Of a stretch of 64,000 nt of DNA, positions 1-7,891 are shown in pieces. Each line of letters starts with the position of its first letter. Within the stretch, counting starts at the first letter, position 1. This stretch comes from Lentilactobacillus fungorum (lineage in GTDB: Bacteria; Bacillota; Bacilli; Lactobacillales; Lactobacillaceae): contig NZ_BNJR01000021.1 in assembly GCF_016860605.1 (NCBI RefSeq), positions 102,520 to 166,519 of the forward strand. The letters are read 5' to 3'. Position numbers and translations under genes: made by a program. The notes under the pieces were generated by a model. It saw only the letters and a program-made list of their open reading frames with translations. It did not search any database and had not been told where the DNA came from.

Positions 1-348
1 AATTGATTGGTGAATACAAGCCACGACGAGTTCATGACCGGGATCACTAATCGAGGGCATGCCGGCATCGCTTACCTGCGCAATGGAAACTCCTTGCTTA
101 AGTTTGGCAACCAATTCGGGAATCCGCTGGGCTGTATTATGCTCATGAAAACTAATCTGCTTGGTTTCAACCCCAAAGTGATTCAAAAGTTTCTGCGTAT
201 TCCGCGTGTCTTCAGCAGCAATTAAATCAACAGTTTTAAGAATTTCCACCGCCCGATAAGTCATATCCGCCAAATTGCCGATAGGCGTCGGCACTAAATA
301 CAGCGTGCCATATTGAGTTGTTGCGTCAAAACTTTTTTGTGTTTCCAC
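1..348 (-). CDS. rsmI: RsmI, 16S rRNA (cytidine-1402-2'-O)-methyltransferase, N-terminal part
   Basis: RsmI 2'-O-methylates C1402 of 16S rRNA in the ribosomal decoding centre, using SAM. The first 116 residues are present and the gene runs off the left edge of the window. The family signature VPTPIGNLADM is at residues 19-29 and AEDTRNTQKLL follows near 44-54. The start is GTG at 348, preceded by an AGGGGAGA ribosome site; the yabA stop lies 9 bp upstream, so the two are cotranscribed. The order tmk-darA-holB-yabA-rsmI is the usual Firmicutes one. Confidence 0.93.
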   Translation of the reverse strand, partial: METQKSFDATTQYGTLYLVPTPIGNLADMTYRAVEILKTVDLIAAEDTRNTQKLLNHFGVETKQISFHEHNTAQRIPELVAKLKQGVSIAQVSDAGMPSISDPGHELVVACIHQSI

Positions 349-357
349 GATTCTCCC

Positions 358-711
358 CTAATCTCGACGACCATAAATAATATCAGTACAAAAAATACAG
401 TCCTCATCATTTTCACGCCGTTTACCATAATATTCGTTGCAAACGTGGAAGCCTTCATTGTATAGTTTCTCCAAGTTCTTTCGAGATTTAGATAATTGAG
501 GTGAATTTTGGCCAACTTTATTCGTGATCTCGGTTACTCGTTCCCGCAAATGCTGATTTTCAATTTCCAACTCGGCGTTTTTTTCCATCAATTCAATCAA
601 CGCTTCATGCAAATGAGAAAAATTGGCCGCCGTATCACTTAGCCGAGTATCCATCTCTTTTAGTTCGTCATATAAGCTTTGAGAATCCACGATTTTATCA
701 CCTTTCGCCAA
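358..711 (-). CDS. yabA: YabA, replication initiation control protein
   Basis: YabA limits initiation at oriC by binding DnaA and the sliding clamp DnaN. The 117-residue protein has an acidic, heptad-rich N-terminal half (about residues 10-65) suited to its tetrameric coiled coil. Its C-terminal zinc site is complete: H89, C91, C105 and C108. It starts two bases from the holB stop region and lies in the same operon as the delta' clamp-loader gene, which suits its clamp-related role. The length is normal for the family. Confidence 0.93.
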   Translation of the reverse strand: MAKGDKIVDSQSLYDELKEMDTRLSDTAANFSHLHEALIELMEKNAELEIENQHLRERVTEITNKVGQNSPQLSKSRKNLEKLYNEGFHVCNEYYGKRRENDEDCIFCTDIIYGRRD

Positions 712-1722
712 TTACGATTTGGCAATCTTCAATATCTTCAGTGTCATTGACTCAACGATTCCTTGAAAATTAACATTCACGGCCATACTGTTGTTCATCG
801 CCAGCACTTCATCCAACATCGTGATTAATTGGCCACTTTGCCAATTTGTCGCTGCTTTTTGCATTTGATCAATAATGGCCGGATACTTTAAATCATCCTT
901 TGCCAGGGTACCATATTTTAATTCCAAAACATCTTCAAAAAGGCTAATGATCATTGTTAAAACCACTCGCTGCTGGTCTTTGCTACCAACAATCGGCATT
1001 ATCGTCATTTGAATGAATGGGACTGCCATTAAATTACCGCTGGCTAAATAACTAAACCACTTGGCAATTGCCTGTTGCATTTGCCCGAACCAATCATCCT
1101 TAAGTAGTTGATCGACTTCGCTTCGACTATTCGTAATCGCCATCAGTAAATTGATTTGGCTGGGTAAAATCCCATCCTGTTTCAATTCAGCAATCATTTG
1201 CGGCTTACTTAAGCTCGGAAATTCGACAACTTGCGTTCTGGAGATAATGGTTGGCAAAATGAGATGCCGATTTTTGCTGATAAGAAACGTCACCACATTG
1301 CCAACGGGTTCCTCAATAAATTTGAGCAAACTATTAGCTGCCCCAGTGGTCATTTTTTCGGCTTCAGAAATAATAAAAACTTTCTTGGCCCCTTCCACCG
1401 CGCTCTTAGTAAATTCACTTTTGACGTGGCGAATTTGGTCAACCTTAATGCTTTGACCATCAGGAGCTGTCAAGACAACATCAGGGTGATCATGGTGCAT
1501 AATCCGTACACATTCTGGACATTGTCCACAAGCAACCCCATCGACCACATGCGTACAAAACAGTCGCATCGCAACGGCCATTGCCACAGCAAATTGGCCA
1601 GCTCCGTCTTCACCCGTTAATAAATAGGCATGAGACAATTCATTGTTAGCAACTAATGACATGAACTGGTGAAACAGCTGCGGTTGCTTTTGTTTGGCAA
1701 CTTCTACGATATTTTCTGCCAT
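712..1722 (-). CDS. holB: DNA polymerase III subunit delta'
   Basis: This is the delta' subunit of the clamp loader, which opens the sliding clamp together with DnaX and delta. The 336-residue protein has the AAA+ layout. The P-loop is degenerate (GEDGAGQ at 37-43, no lysine), as expected for a subunit that does not hydrolyse ATP. A zinc module follows (C56, C65, C68, C71). The phrase FIISEAEKMT is the Walker B region and IISRTQ is the sensor 1/SRC-like motif. An AGAAGGGA ribosome site precedes the ATG. Confidence 0.94.
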   Translation of the reverse strand: MAENIVEVAKQKQPQLFHQFMSLVANNELSHAYLLTGEDGAGQFAVAMAVAMRLFCTHVVDGVACGQCPECVRIMHHDHPDVVLTAPDGQSIKVDQIRHVKSEFTKSAVEGAKKVFIISEAEKMTTGAANSLLKFIEEPVGNVVTFLISKNRHLILPTIISRTQVVEFPSLSKPQMIAELKQDGILPSQINLLMAITNSRSEVDQLLKDDWFGQMQQAIAKWFSYLASGNLMAVPFIQMTIMPIVGSKDQQRVVLTMIISLFEDVLELKYGTLAKDDLKYPAIIDQMQKAATNWQSGQLITMLDEVLAMNNSMAVNVNFQGIVESMTLKILKIAKS

Positions 1723-1733
1723 GAAAGTCCCTT

Positions 1734-2060
1734 CTAAAATTGGTGAAATTGATCGATTGGCAGAACCATCACAGTTGCCCCGCCAACTTGGACTTCAATT
1801 GGAAATGTGTGCTCAGCCGTATCACCATTCAAACTAACCGGCGGCGTCATGAATTGCTGACGCGCAGAACAGGTCTCTTTGATCAAGCTCAAAACCAAGT
1901 CAACTTTTTCATCATCAATTGCAACTAAATAAGTTGTATTGCCCGAACGCAAAAAGCTACCGGTAGTCGAAAATCGGGTTGCGATAATATCGTGGGCAAC
2001 AAATACGGAACGTAGTTTATTGGCATCTTTATCTTGGACAATTGCGATTACTAATCTCAT
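1734..2060 (-). CDS. darA: DarA/PstA, cyclic-di-AMP-binding PII-like protein
   Basis: This 108-residue PII-like trimeric protein (YaaQ family) binds the second messenger c-di-AMP; its downstream partner is not known. The glycine-rich ligand loop TTGSFLRSGNTT is at 32-43, where the family contacts the nucleotide. It has a strong AAGGAGAG ribosome site and sits between tmk and holB, its standard position in Firmicutes. The family assignment is firm; the cellular role in this organism is inferred only from family membership. Confidence 0.9.
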   Translation of the reverse strand: MRLVIAIVQDKDANKLRSVFVAHDIIATRFSTTGSFLRSGNTTYLVAIDDEKVDLVLSLIKETCSARQQFMTPPVSLNGDTAEHTFPIEVQVGGATVMVLPIDQFHQF

Positions 2061-2073
2061 AACTTAACTCTCC

Positions 2074-2715
2074 TTAAAAATACTCACTAGCAATTTGTCG
2101 AATCACATTAATCGTATCTGCCACGACTCGTTCAAATGGCTGAGTAGCATCAATTGTGACAAACCGCTCAGCATTTTTCTTTCTAATTGCCATGTACCCT
2201 TGATGAACCCGCTTATGAAATTCGGTGGTCTCAACATCCAAGCGATCGATTTGGGTGCTATCCCTGTGCTTGGCAATTCGAGTTAAGCCCACTTCAACAG
2301 GAATATCAAAATAAATTGTTTTGTTCGGCAATCGTTTCTCAGTCGCAAATTCATTCATACGGTAGACTTGTTTCATGCCAATCTGTCGCCCAGCTCCTTG
2401 ATACGCAACCGAACTGTCCACATAACGGTCGCAAAGAACCAGTTTACCGGCATTTAAGGCTGGTAGAATCGTTTCAACAAGGTGTTGTCTCCTCGCTGCC
2501 GCGTACAATAATGCTTCGGTCCGATAATCCATTTCCGTATTTTGACGATCCAAAATAACGTGGCGAATCTCTTCAGAAATTTTATTGCCACCGGGTTCCC
2601 TGGTAACCAGCAAACGATCGCCAAGCTGCTGTTTAAACGGGCCAACCACCTCGTTCATAACAGATGTCTTGCCAGCACCATCTGGACCTTCAAACGTTAT
2701 AAATTTACCATTCAA
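2074..2715 (-). CDS. tmk: Thymidylate kinase
   Basis: Tmk phosphorylates dTMP to dTDP on the way to dTTP. The P-loop GPDGAGKT is at residues 10-17. The DRYVDSSVAYQGAGR stretch near 96-110 carries the DRY motif and the dTMP-binding part. The length of 213 residues is normal. It begins the run tmk-darA-holB-yabA-rsmI. The upstream gap to yaaL (2716-2917) should hold its promoter, but I cannot choose a clear one there. Confidence 0.95.
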   Translation of the reverse strand: MNGKFITFEGPDGAGKTSVMNEVVGPFKQQLGDRLLVTREPGGNKISEEIRHVILDRQNTEMDYRTEALLYAAARRQHLVETILPALNAGKLVLCDRYVDSSVAYQGAGRQIGMKQVYRMNEFATEKRLPNKTIYFDIPVEVGLTRIAKHRDSTQIDRLDVETTEFHKRVHQGYMAIRKKNAERFVTIDATQPFERVVADTINVIRQIASEYF

Positions 2716-2917
2716 ACCGATTCCCTCACTTCTATAATTATATTAATTGTACGATATGTTGTTTAGCCTGTCTATTTCAAAAGAAAAGAGCGATTAATAA
2801 TTTGTTTTAGAAACCGATAAACCATGACAACAAAAACGTCATTGTTTCGATACTAAAATTCATTATGAGTCACTCTGCCAGTTAACGAGGCTCAACCACC
2901 GTTAATTTCAAATGACC

Positions 2918-3184
2918 TCATTCAAAATCGTCTCGGTCATAGCTAATTACTGATGGCTGAATTTGATTATTTTTAATTTTTCTAATTCGAGCTTCTTTGT
3001 ATATGAAGAAATACTTTTGCCGAGCTAATGCAGTTTCTTGTTCCATCTCAATGTCACTATCCGCAACCGCATTTTGTGTCTGGGCCGCATGATCCCATTC
3101 TTCCTTTAAATTATTAATCAGCTCAAGTAGCCGCTCGTCATAATCGGCTTTGATATCACGCCGTTTCCATCTACTAAAAAACAT
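2918..3184 (-). CDS. yaaL: YaaL family protein (DUF2508)
   Basis: This is a small charged protein of unknown function, conserved next to recR in Firmicutes. It is mostly helical in appearance, with a basic start (FFSRWKRRD) and an acidic middle. The start used here is the second of two adjacent ATG codons, about 7 nt after an AGGGGGG ribosome site. An upstream GTG at 3199 overlaps the recR stop and is also possible. No catalytic motif is visible. The assignment rests on length, composition and position. Confidence 0.8.
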   Translation of the reverse strand: MFFSRWKRRDIKADYDERLLELINNLKEEWDHAAQTQNAVADSDIEMEQETALARQKYFFIYKEARIRKIKNNQIQPSVISYDRDDFE

Positions 3185-3198
3185 CATGTCCCCCCTCA

Positions 3199-3798
3199 CT
3201 AGATTTCGGTTCGACCCTGAACTGCCTTGAATAACGTCACTTCATCAGCGTACTCAATATCGGAACCGACAGATAATCCGTGAGCTAATCGGGTAACCTT
3301 AATACCGGCTGGTTTAATTAGTTTACTTAAGTACATTGCCGTCGCTTCACCTTCGGGAGTTGCATTAGTGGCTACAATCACTTCTTTGACAGCTTTATTT
3401 TGCTGCAATCGTTTAATGAGCGAACTAATATTCAAATCTTCTGGTCCTTTGCCTTCAATTGGTGATAAAACCCCATGGAGGACATGGTAAAGACCGTGAT
3501 ATTCTTGAACCCGCTCCATCACCATGACGTCCTTTGGCTCCTCAACCACTAGGATTGTTGACTGATCCCGACTTTTATCTCGACAAATTTCGCAAGGGTC
3601 CTCATCGGTTAGGTTGCCGCAAATCGAACAGTAGTGAAGATCTTTTTTGGTAGCGACTAGTGCGTCAGCAAATCCTTTAACATCTGTTTCGTTCATATCA
3701 ACCGTATAAAAAGCCAGCCGAGTTGCGGTTTTGTTGCCGATCCCCGGTAATTTCATGTAGCTATCAATTAACTTTGCGATTGGTTCCGGATATTGCAT
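3199..3798 (-). CDS. recR: Recombination mediator RecR
   Basis: RecR loads RecA onto gapped DNA in the RecFOR pathway. Visible parts, in order, are a helix-hairpin-helix ([13 protein letters not shown], about 18-30), a four-cysteine zinc finger ([16 protein letters not shown], about 57-72) and a Toprim domain beginning [14 protein letters not shown]. The length of 199 residues is standard. The ybaB-recR-yaaL order is the classical one downstream of dnaX, and the genes are closely spaced. Confidence 0.95.
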   Translation of the reverse strand: MQYPEPIAKLIDSYMKLPGIGNKTATRLAFYTVDMNETDVKGFADALVATKKDLHYCSICGNLTDEDPCEICRDKSRDQSTILVVEEPKDVMVMERVQEYHGLYHVLHGVLSPIEGKGPEDLNISSLIKRLQQNKAVKEVIVATNATPEGEATAMYLSKLIKPAGIKVTRLAHGLSVGSDIEYADEVTLFKAVQGRTEI

Positions 3799-3820
3799 AC
3801 TTTTCCCTTCTCAATTCCAA

Positions 3821-4135
3821 TTACATTCCCGGAAGGCCCTTGGTATACTTGCCAAGCGTTTCCTGCGTTGCCTTTTCAACGTTTGCTAAGCCATCATTAA
3901 CCGCCGCCAAGACCAGATCAGCCAACATTTCCGGGTCGTCAGGGTCGATGGCTTCCGGCTTAATTTGGATATCGGTCATCTTTCGATCGCCATTAAAAGT
4001 CACTTTAACCATATCATCTGGCGCAACCCCAGTAAATGCCTGTTGCTTTAAGTTTTCCTGTTCTTCGGTCAACTGCTTTTGCATTTTTTTCATTTGCTTA
4101 ATCATATTGTTTCGATTCATACCATTCATCATCAT
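3821..4135 (-). CDS. YbaB/EbfC nucleoid-associated protein
   Basis: This is a small dimeric DNA-binding protein of the YbaB/EbfC family, which coats or bridges DNA and is encoded between dnaX and recR in most bacteria. It has the family pattern: an N-terminal amphipathic helix with [14 protein letters not shown], then the [16 protein letters not shown] strand region and a C-terminal helix ending in a flexible tail. Three ATG codons in a row follow a GGAGG site. I place the start at the first (4135), but 4132 is equally likely. Confidence 0.88.
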   Translation of the reverse strand: MMMNGMNRNNMIKQMKKMQKQLTEEQENLKQQAFTGVAPDDMVKVTFNGDRKMTDIQIKPEAIDPDDPEMLADLVLAAVNDGLANVEKATQETLGKYTKGLPGM

Positions 4136-4147
4136 TAAGTCCTCCAA

Positions 4148-5929
4148 TTAGTCATTTTTAATATCTAAAATTTCTTTACCAAACAATTCCGCTGCCTTTT
4201 TAACGATAGGCGGTTCATCGCTTCCGGCACTTTCATCAGCTTTTGGGTCAGCATCTTGCCCCGCCTTCTTGGAACTGGCAAGCTGATCCTTGTGGTTTGC
4301 CAAGTAGTCTTTTCTAATTTGGGGCCATTGGTTTTCCGGGACAAACACAATTTCTGGTGTTTTCCCCACAATACGATCCAAATTATTCTCTAGGGCATCC
4401 CTTAACTCTGTATCGCCTTGAGCTTTTTGGTATAAGAACGCATAATCAAACGACACGATTACCCCTTTGGCACTCGCAGCAACCGGCTTTGATACATGCA
4501 TTACCGCCCGTTGCGTCACGGTCAGCGTGTTCATCAAATCGGGCCAAACTTCTTTAAACTGATTTAATTGTTTCCTAGTTGCCGAGCCCAAGATTGGATA
4601 AATCTTGGCCAATTCAACGTGTTCAGCTACAGTTGCCTTAGTTCTTGCCAATGGCTTTGTCGCTGCTGAATCAGCAGAAGCTGAGCTTTTCGGCATGGCG
4701 TTGGTTGTCGATTTTTTTAGCGTATCAATTTCTTCTTGCAGTTGATTGACCTGATTAGTGAGCTGCTGGATTGTCCGCTCAACATTTGGTGCCGGAACTG
4801 CTTGTTGAGCGGCCGTTTGGATTGTCGTCGCTGCAGGCTTTTTTTCATCAAGGTGGGTAATCTTAACCGTTAAAACTTCCAGATAAACATCTGGATGAGC
4901 CGTATACCGCAAAGAATTTGAAATGTCATTTAGTTCGTTGATGATTTGATAGATATCACTATCACTAATTTCCGTACTAATCTGCTTAAACTCATCGTCG
5001 ATAACCCCTAATTCCATTTCCTCAACCATTTGCGGATCTTGCTGGTACAAAAGCACGTCTTGGCAATAGCTGGTCAGGTCTTCAACAAATCGGCTTGCAT
5101 CCTTGCCTTCATCAAGAATCTTTTGAACCGTTAATAATGCATTCTTAGTATCTTGCTGGTGCACTTGCTGCATATATTTGGTCAATAATTCATTGGTGAC
5201 GCTTCCTGTGACCAACAACGCATTTTCATATGTGATTTGATTGTCACCATACGACATTGCTTGATCCAAGATGCTTAACGCATCCCGCATCCCACCTTCT
5301 GCCGCCTTGGCAATTAACTTCAGCGCCCGATCGTCATAATCAACGTGTTTTTGCTGCAGAATGTAAGCCATTCGCTCCAAAATATCGGTTGGCTTAATCC
5401 GTTTAAAATCGAATTTCTGAGTCCGAGAGATAATCGTTGCTGGGATCTTATGAGGTTCGGTGGTTGCCAAAATAAAAATAACGTTTGCCGGTGGCTCCTC
5501 TAAAGTTTTCAGCAAGGCATTAAAAGCCCCGGTTGACAACATATGAACTTCATCAATGATGTAGACTTTGTAATCCGCTTGGGTTGGCGCATACTTGGCC
5601 TTATCACGAATATCCCGAATTTCTTCGACCCCGTTGTTTGAAGCGGCATCAATTTCAATGACATCGTTTAAGCTGCCTTCGTTAATGGCTTTACAAGTCT
5701 CACATTGATTGCAAGGTTCGCCGTCTTTTAAGTAGTGGCAGTTAACTGCTTTGGCAAAAATCTTGGCAGCAGAGGTTTTGCCGGTTCCCCGGGGACCAGT
5801 GAACAAATACGCATGACTAATTTGTTTAGTAATCAAGGCATTTTTTAACGTTCGTGTAATGATTGACTGGCCCACAATTTCATCAAACCGTTGTGGCCGC
5901 CATACCCGATATAAAGCTTGATAGCTCAT
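4148..5929 (-). CDS. dnaX: DNA polymerase III subunits gamma/tau
   Basis: DnaX is the ATPase motor of the clamp loader and, as tau, links polymerase and helicase. From the chosen ATG at 5929 (GGAGGG site just upstream; protein begins MSYQALYRVW) it has 593 residues. The open frame continues upstream to 6121 without a better start. The P-loop GPRGTGKT is at about 45-52, followed by the zinc cysteines in CNQCETC, the Walker B IIDEVHML and an ISRTQ sensor. The C-terminal third is lower in complexity, as in tau. I did not identify a programmed-frameshift site for gamma. Confidence 0.95.
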   Translation of the reverse strand: MSYQALYRVWRPQRFDEIVGQSIITRTLKNALITKQISHAYLFTGPRGTGKTSAAKIFAKAVNCHYLKDGEPCNQCETCKAINEGSLNDVIEIDAASNNGVEEIRDIRDKAKYAPTQADYKVYIIDEVHMLSTGAFNALLKTLEEPPANVIFILATTEPHKIPATIISRTQKFDFKRIKPTDILERMAYILQQKHVDYDDRALKLIAKAAEGGMRDALSILDQAMSYGDNQITYENALLVTGSVTNELLTKYMQQVHQQDTKNALLTVQKILDEGKDASRFVEDLTSYCQDVLLYQQDPQMVEEMELGVIDDEFKQISTEISDSDIYQIINELNDISNSLRYTAHPDVYLEVLTVKITHLDEKKPAATTIQTAAQQAVPAPNVERTIQQLTNQVNQLQEEIDTLKKSTTNAMPKSSASADSAATKPLARTKATVAEHVELAKIYPILGSATRKQLNQFKEVWPDLMNTLTVTQRAVMHVSKPVAASAKGVIVSFDYAFLYQKAQGDTELRDALENNLDRIVGKTPEIVFVPENQWPQIRKDYLANHKDQLASSKKAGQDADPKADESAGSDEPPIVKKAAELFGKEILDIKND

Positions 5930-6132
5930 TACTAAACCCTCCAAAAAGCGCCATTTCAAAAATCGTTCAATTAAAAACGTCTCAATAATTATATGATGAA
6001 ACACGGAATAATGCCAATATAAATAATAAGCGATTTTCATTAAATTTCGCAAGTGGTCACCCGATGGCTGGCCCAAACTTAGTTCCAAAAACTTCTTTAT
6101 ATTAATAATTCCTTCGCGCATCTTTAAATTGA

Positions 6133-6166
6133 TAAAAAAAATACTCCCAGCAGATTTGCTGAGAGT
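6133..6166 (-). terminator. Rho-independent terminator after the SRP RNA
   Basis: On the minus strand the stem CTCTCAGCA/TGCTGGGAG with a four-base loop is followed by an eight-base T run. It lies directly after the SRP RNA, so it is the 3' end of that transcript, or of tadA-ffs read-through. It also separates ffs from dnaX. Confidence 0.8.
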
Positions 6167-6180
6167 TTAAAGTTCATAAT

Positions 6181-6279
6181 CAAGAGACACAAGGTCGATG
6201 ATACTTAGTGCTGCTTCCTTCCGGACCTGACACAGTTCGTAACCCGACCCTTGTCTCAGGGCCTTGCGGCAATATCCAT
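6181..6279 (-). ncRNA. ffs: Signal recognition particle RNA (small bacterial type)
   Basis: The SRP RNA binds Ffh and guides ribosomes making membrane proteins to FtsY. On the minus strand the apical core GTCAGGTCCGGAAGGAAGCA, the universal SRP domain IV motif, is exact. It is enclosed by complementary arms (GAGACAAGG...TCG with CGACCTTGTGTCTC), giving one long hairpin. A terminator follows. The 5' end is approximate. The gene sits between tadA and dnaX, as is usual in lactobacilli. Confidence 0.92.
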
Positions 6280-6313
6280 CATAACTTACTTCACTAAAAA
6301 ATGCCAGTCTATT

Positions 6314-6781
6314 TTACTTTTTTCTTTTTCGAGCCGCCCGAAAAAAGTCCTTCATGATTTGAGCTGATTGGGCTTTTAACACCCCTTCAAAAACTTCAAT
6401 CTGATGATTCAGCCGGGGATCTTCCAAAACTTGGTAAAGGCTTCGAACCGCACCTGCTTTGGGATCCCGGGCACCAAAATAAACGGTTTTAAGCCTTGAG
6501 TTGATGATTGCCCCGGCACACATTAAGCAGGGTTCAATTGTCACATACAAGTCACAATCAACAAGCCGCCAAGAATTCATGGTGGCACAAGCTTCTTCAA
6601 TGGCCATGATTTCGGCGTGAGCAACGCCATCATTGAGGTGTTCTCGCAAATTATGGCCACGGCCAATGATTCGACCGTCGGAAACGACTACGGCACCAAT
6701 GGGAACTTCACCAATGACGAAAGCTTTTTGGGCCTCCACAAGTGCTGCCCGCATAAATTGGTGATCGTTTTTACTTGCCAT
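6314..6781 (-). CDS. tadA: tRNA-specific adenosine deaminase TadA
   Basis: TadA deaminates A34 to inosine in tRNA-Arg(ACG) and, in some bacteria, in other A34 tRNAs. The zinc/catalytic motifs are intact: H55-A-E57 and P84-C85-L-M-C88. The length of 155 residues is normal. The start follows GTGAGGGAAGCTA, just after the RsmC-like gene. This enzyme matters for the tRNA-Leu with anticodon AAG found at 41125-41210, which would also need A34 editing to read CUC and CUG codons. Confidence 0.94.
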   Translation of the reverse strand: MASKNDHQFMRAALVEAQKAFVIGEVPIGAVVVSDGRIIGRGHNLREHLNDGVAHAEIMAIEEACATMNSWRLVDCDLYVTIEPCLMCAGAIINSRLKTVYFGARDPKAGAVRSLYQVLEDPRLNHQIEVFEGVLKAQSAQIMKDFFRAARKRKK

Positions 6782-6790
6782 TAGCTTCCC

Positions 6791-7399
6791 TCACTTTTTA
6801 ATGCTCTGTAAAATATAATAACCCTTATCCCGTTTTAAAATGTCACAATTACCAAAAACGGTTGTCATCAACTTTTTGGCCGAGGGCGCCCCCTGTTTTT
6901 TTTGTAAGACAACGGTTAGGACCCCGTTAGCAACAAGGTGAGCCAGCGCGCCAGTAATCATTGCGTCAACAACTTTCTTACCTGCTCTAACGGGTGGATT
7001 TGTCACAATGGCTGCGTATTGATCAACCACGGCCGCGTAAACATCGCTGGAAAAAATATTGACATTGTCAACCTGATTATCATGGGCGTTTTTTTTCGCT
7101 AGTGCCAAAGCCAATTCATTGACATCCACCATATCAACAAGCCGATCAGGAAACGCTTTGGCAATTGCGATTCCGATAGGGCCGTAGCCGGTTCCCAAAT
7201 CCAAGATTTTACCTACTGGCAATTGATCGTAATTCAGATTGTGCACCAATACCCGAGTGCCATAATCGACCGTATGTTTAGAAAACACACCGTTGTCAGA
7301 AGTAAACGTTAAGTTGTTTTTTAACAATGTAAAATGCCAAGTCGTTGGATTCGATTGGACATCCGGATTCTTTGAGTAGTAAAATTGATTGTCGCTCAT
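6791..7399 (-). CDS. RsmC-like class I SAM-dependent methyltransferase
   Basis: This is a 202-residue RsmC/RlmG-type methyltransferase that probably methylates a guanine N2 in rRNA. The SAM-binding motif I (ILDLGTGYGPIGI) is at about 65-77. The catalytic NPPV motif (N134-P-P-V, followed by RAGK) is typical of N2-guanine or N6-adenine methyltransferases of this clan. It is the lone C-terminal-domain form common in Firmicutes (YbxB-like), so the exact rRNA target is not certain. An ATAGGAG site precedes the ATG, and it is cotranscribed with tadA. Confidence 0.85.
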   Translation of the reverse strand: MSDNQFYYSKNPDVQSNPTTWHFTLLKNNLTFTSDNGVFSKHTVDYGTRVLVHNLNYDQLPVGKILDLGTGYGPIGIAIAKAFPDRLVDMVDVNELALALAKKNAHDNQVDNVNIFSSDVYAAVVDQYAAIVTNPPVRAGKKVVDAMITGALAHLVANGVLTVVLQKKQGAPSAKKLMTTVFGNCDILKRDKGYYILQSIKK

Positions 7400-7462
7400 T
7401 TTTTAACTCCTATTCTATCATTTTAAATTGCATCCCATATTTAGTGGATGGTCAGTTTAAAA

Positions 7463-7519
7463 TCACAATATATTGTGTTCTTATCGTTGATTTTTCTCTC
7501 AATTAGTGTAAACTATAAG
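7463..7519 (+). promoter_or_regulatory. nrdHEF promoter with tandem NrdR boxes
   Basis: The near-perfect palindrome TCACAATATATTGTGT (7463-7478) matches the NrdR-box pattern. A weaker copy ending in AATTAGTGT (about 7494-7509) lies 31 bp further on, the usual three-turn spacing of NrdR box pairs. A -35 TTGATT at 7487-7492 and a -10 TAAACT at 7509-7514, 16 bp apart, fall between and on the boxes. ATP/dATP-sensing NrdR would therefore cover the promoter. The nrdR gene itself is not in the window. Confidence 0.75.
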
Positions 7520-7558
7520 CATCAAGTAAAAACGAGCAAAAAGGGGAAGATGATAAAG

Positions 7559-7789
7559 ATGGCAAAAATTACGTTGTACTCTAAAAACAATTGCATGCAG
7601 TGCAAAATGACAAAGCGTTACCTTACCGAACATAACGTTGCGTTTGAAGAACATAACATTAACGAGCAGCCACAATATATTGATTATCTTAAGAAACGTG
7701 GTTTTATGGCCGTTCCCGTCGTCGATGTCGATGGCAAGCAAGCCTTTAGTGGCTTTAGACCTGATCAGCTTCAATCCATCGCCGGTTGA
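7559..7789 (+). CDS. nrdH: NrdH glutaredoxin-like protein
   Basis: NrdH is the small redoxin that re-reduces the class Ib ribonucleotide reductase NrdE. The redox motif C12-M-Q-C15 is the NrdH form, and the C-terminal FSGFRPDQL matches the family's SGFRP signature. I start it at the ATG at 7559, 11 nt after AAGGGG, giving 76 residues; the ATG at 7550 is too close to the ribosome site. It is the first gene of nrdH-nrdE-nrdF. Confidence 0.93.
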   Translation: MAKITLYSKNNCMQCKMTKRYLTEHNVAFEEHNINEQPQYIDYLKKRGFMAVPVVDVDGKQAFSGFRPDQLQSIAG

Positions 7790-7891
7790 TCACTTTATCC
7801 ATTTTACCATATAGATTTCATCACTTATGGGCGAAACCACATTTGGTCTCGCTTATTTTATTCCCAAAATTAAAGAAAGTGTGGTTCAAAC

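Noticed and set aside
5930..6121. A 64-residue N-terminal extension of DnaX.
   Set aside because: The family begins at MSYQALYRVW, which has a GGAGGG site; the extension resembles no DnaX and has no ribosome site.
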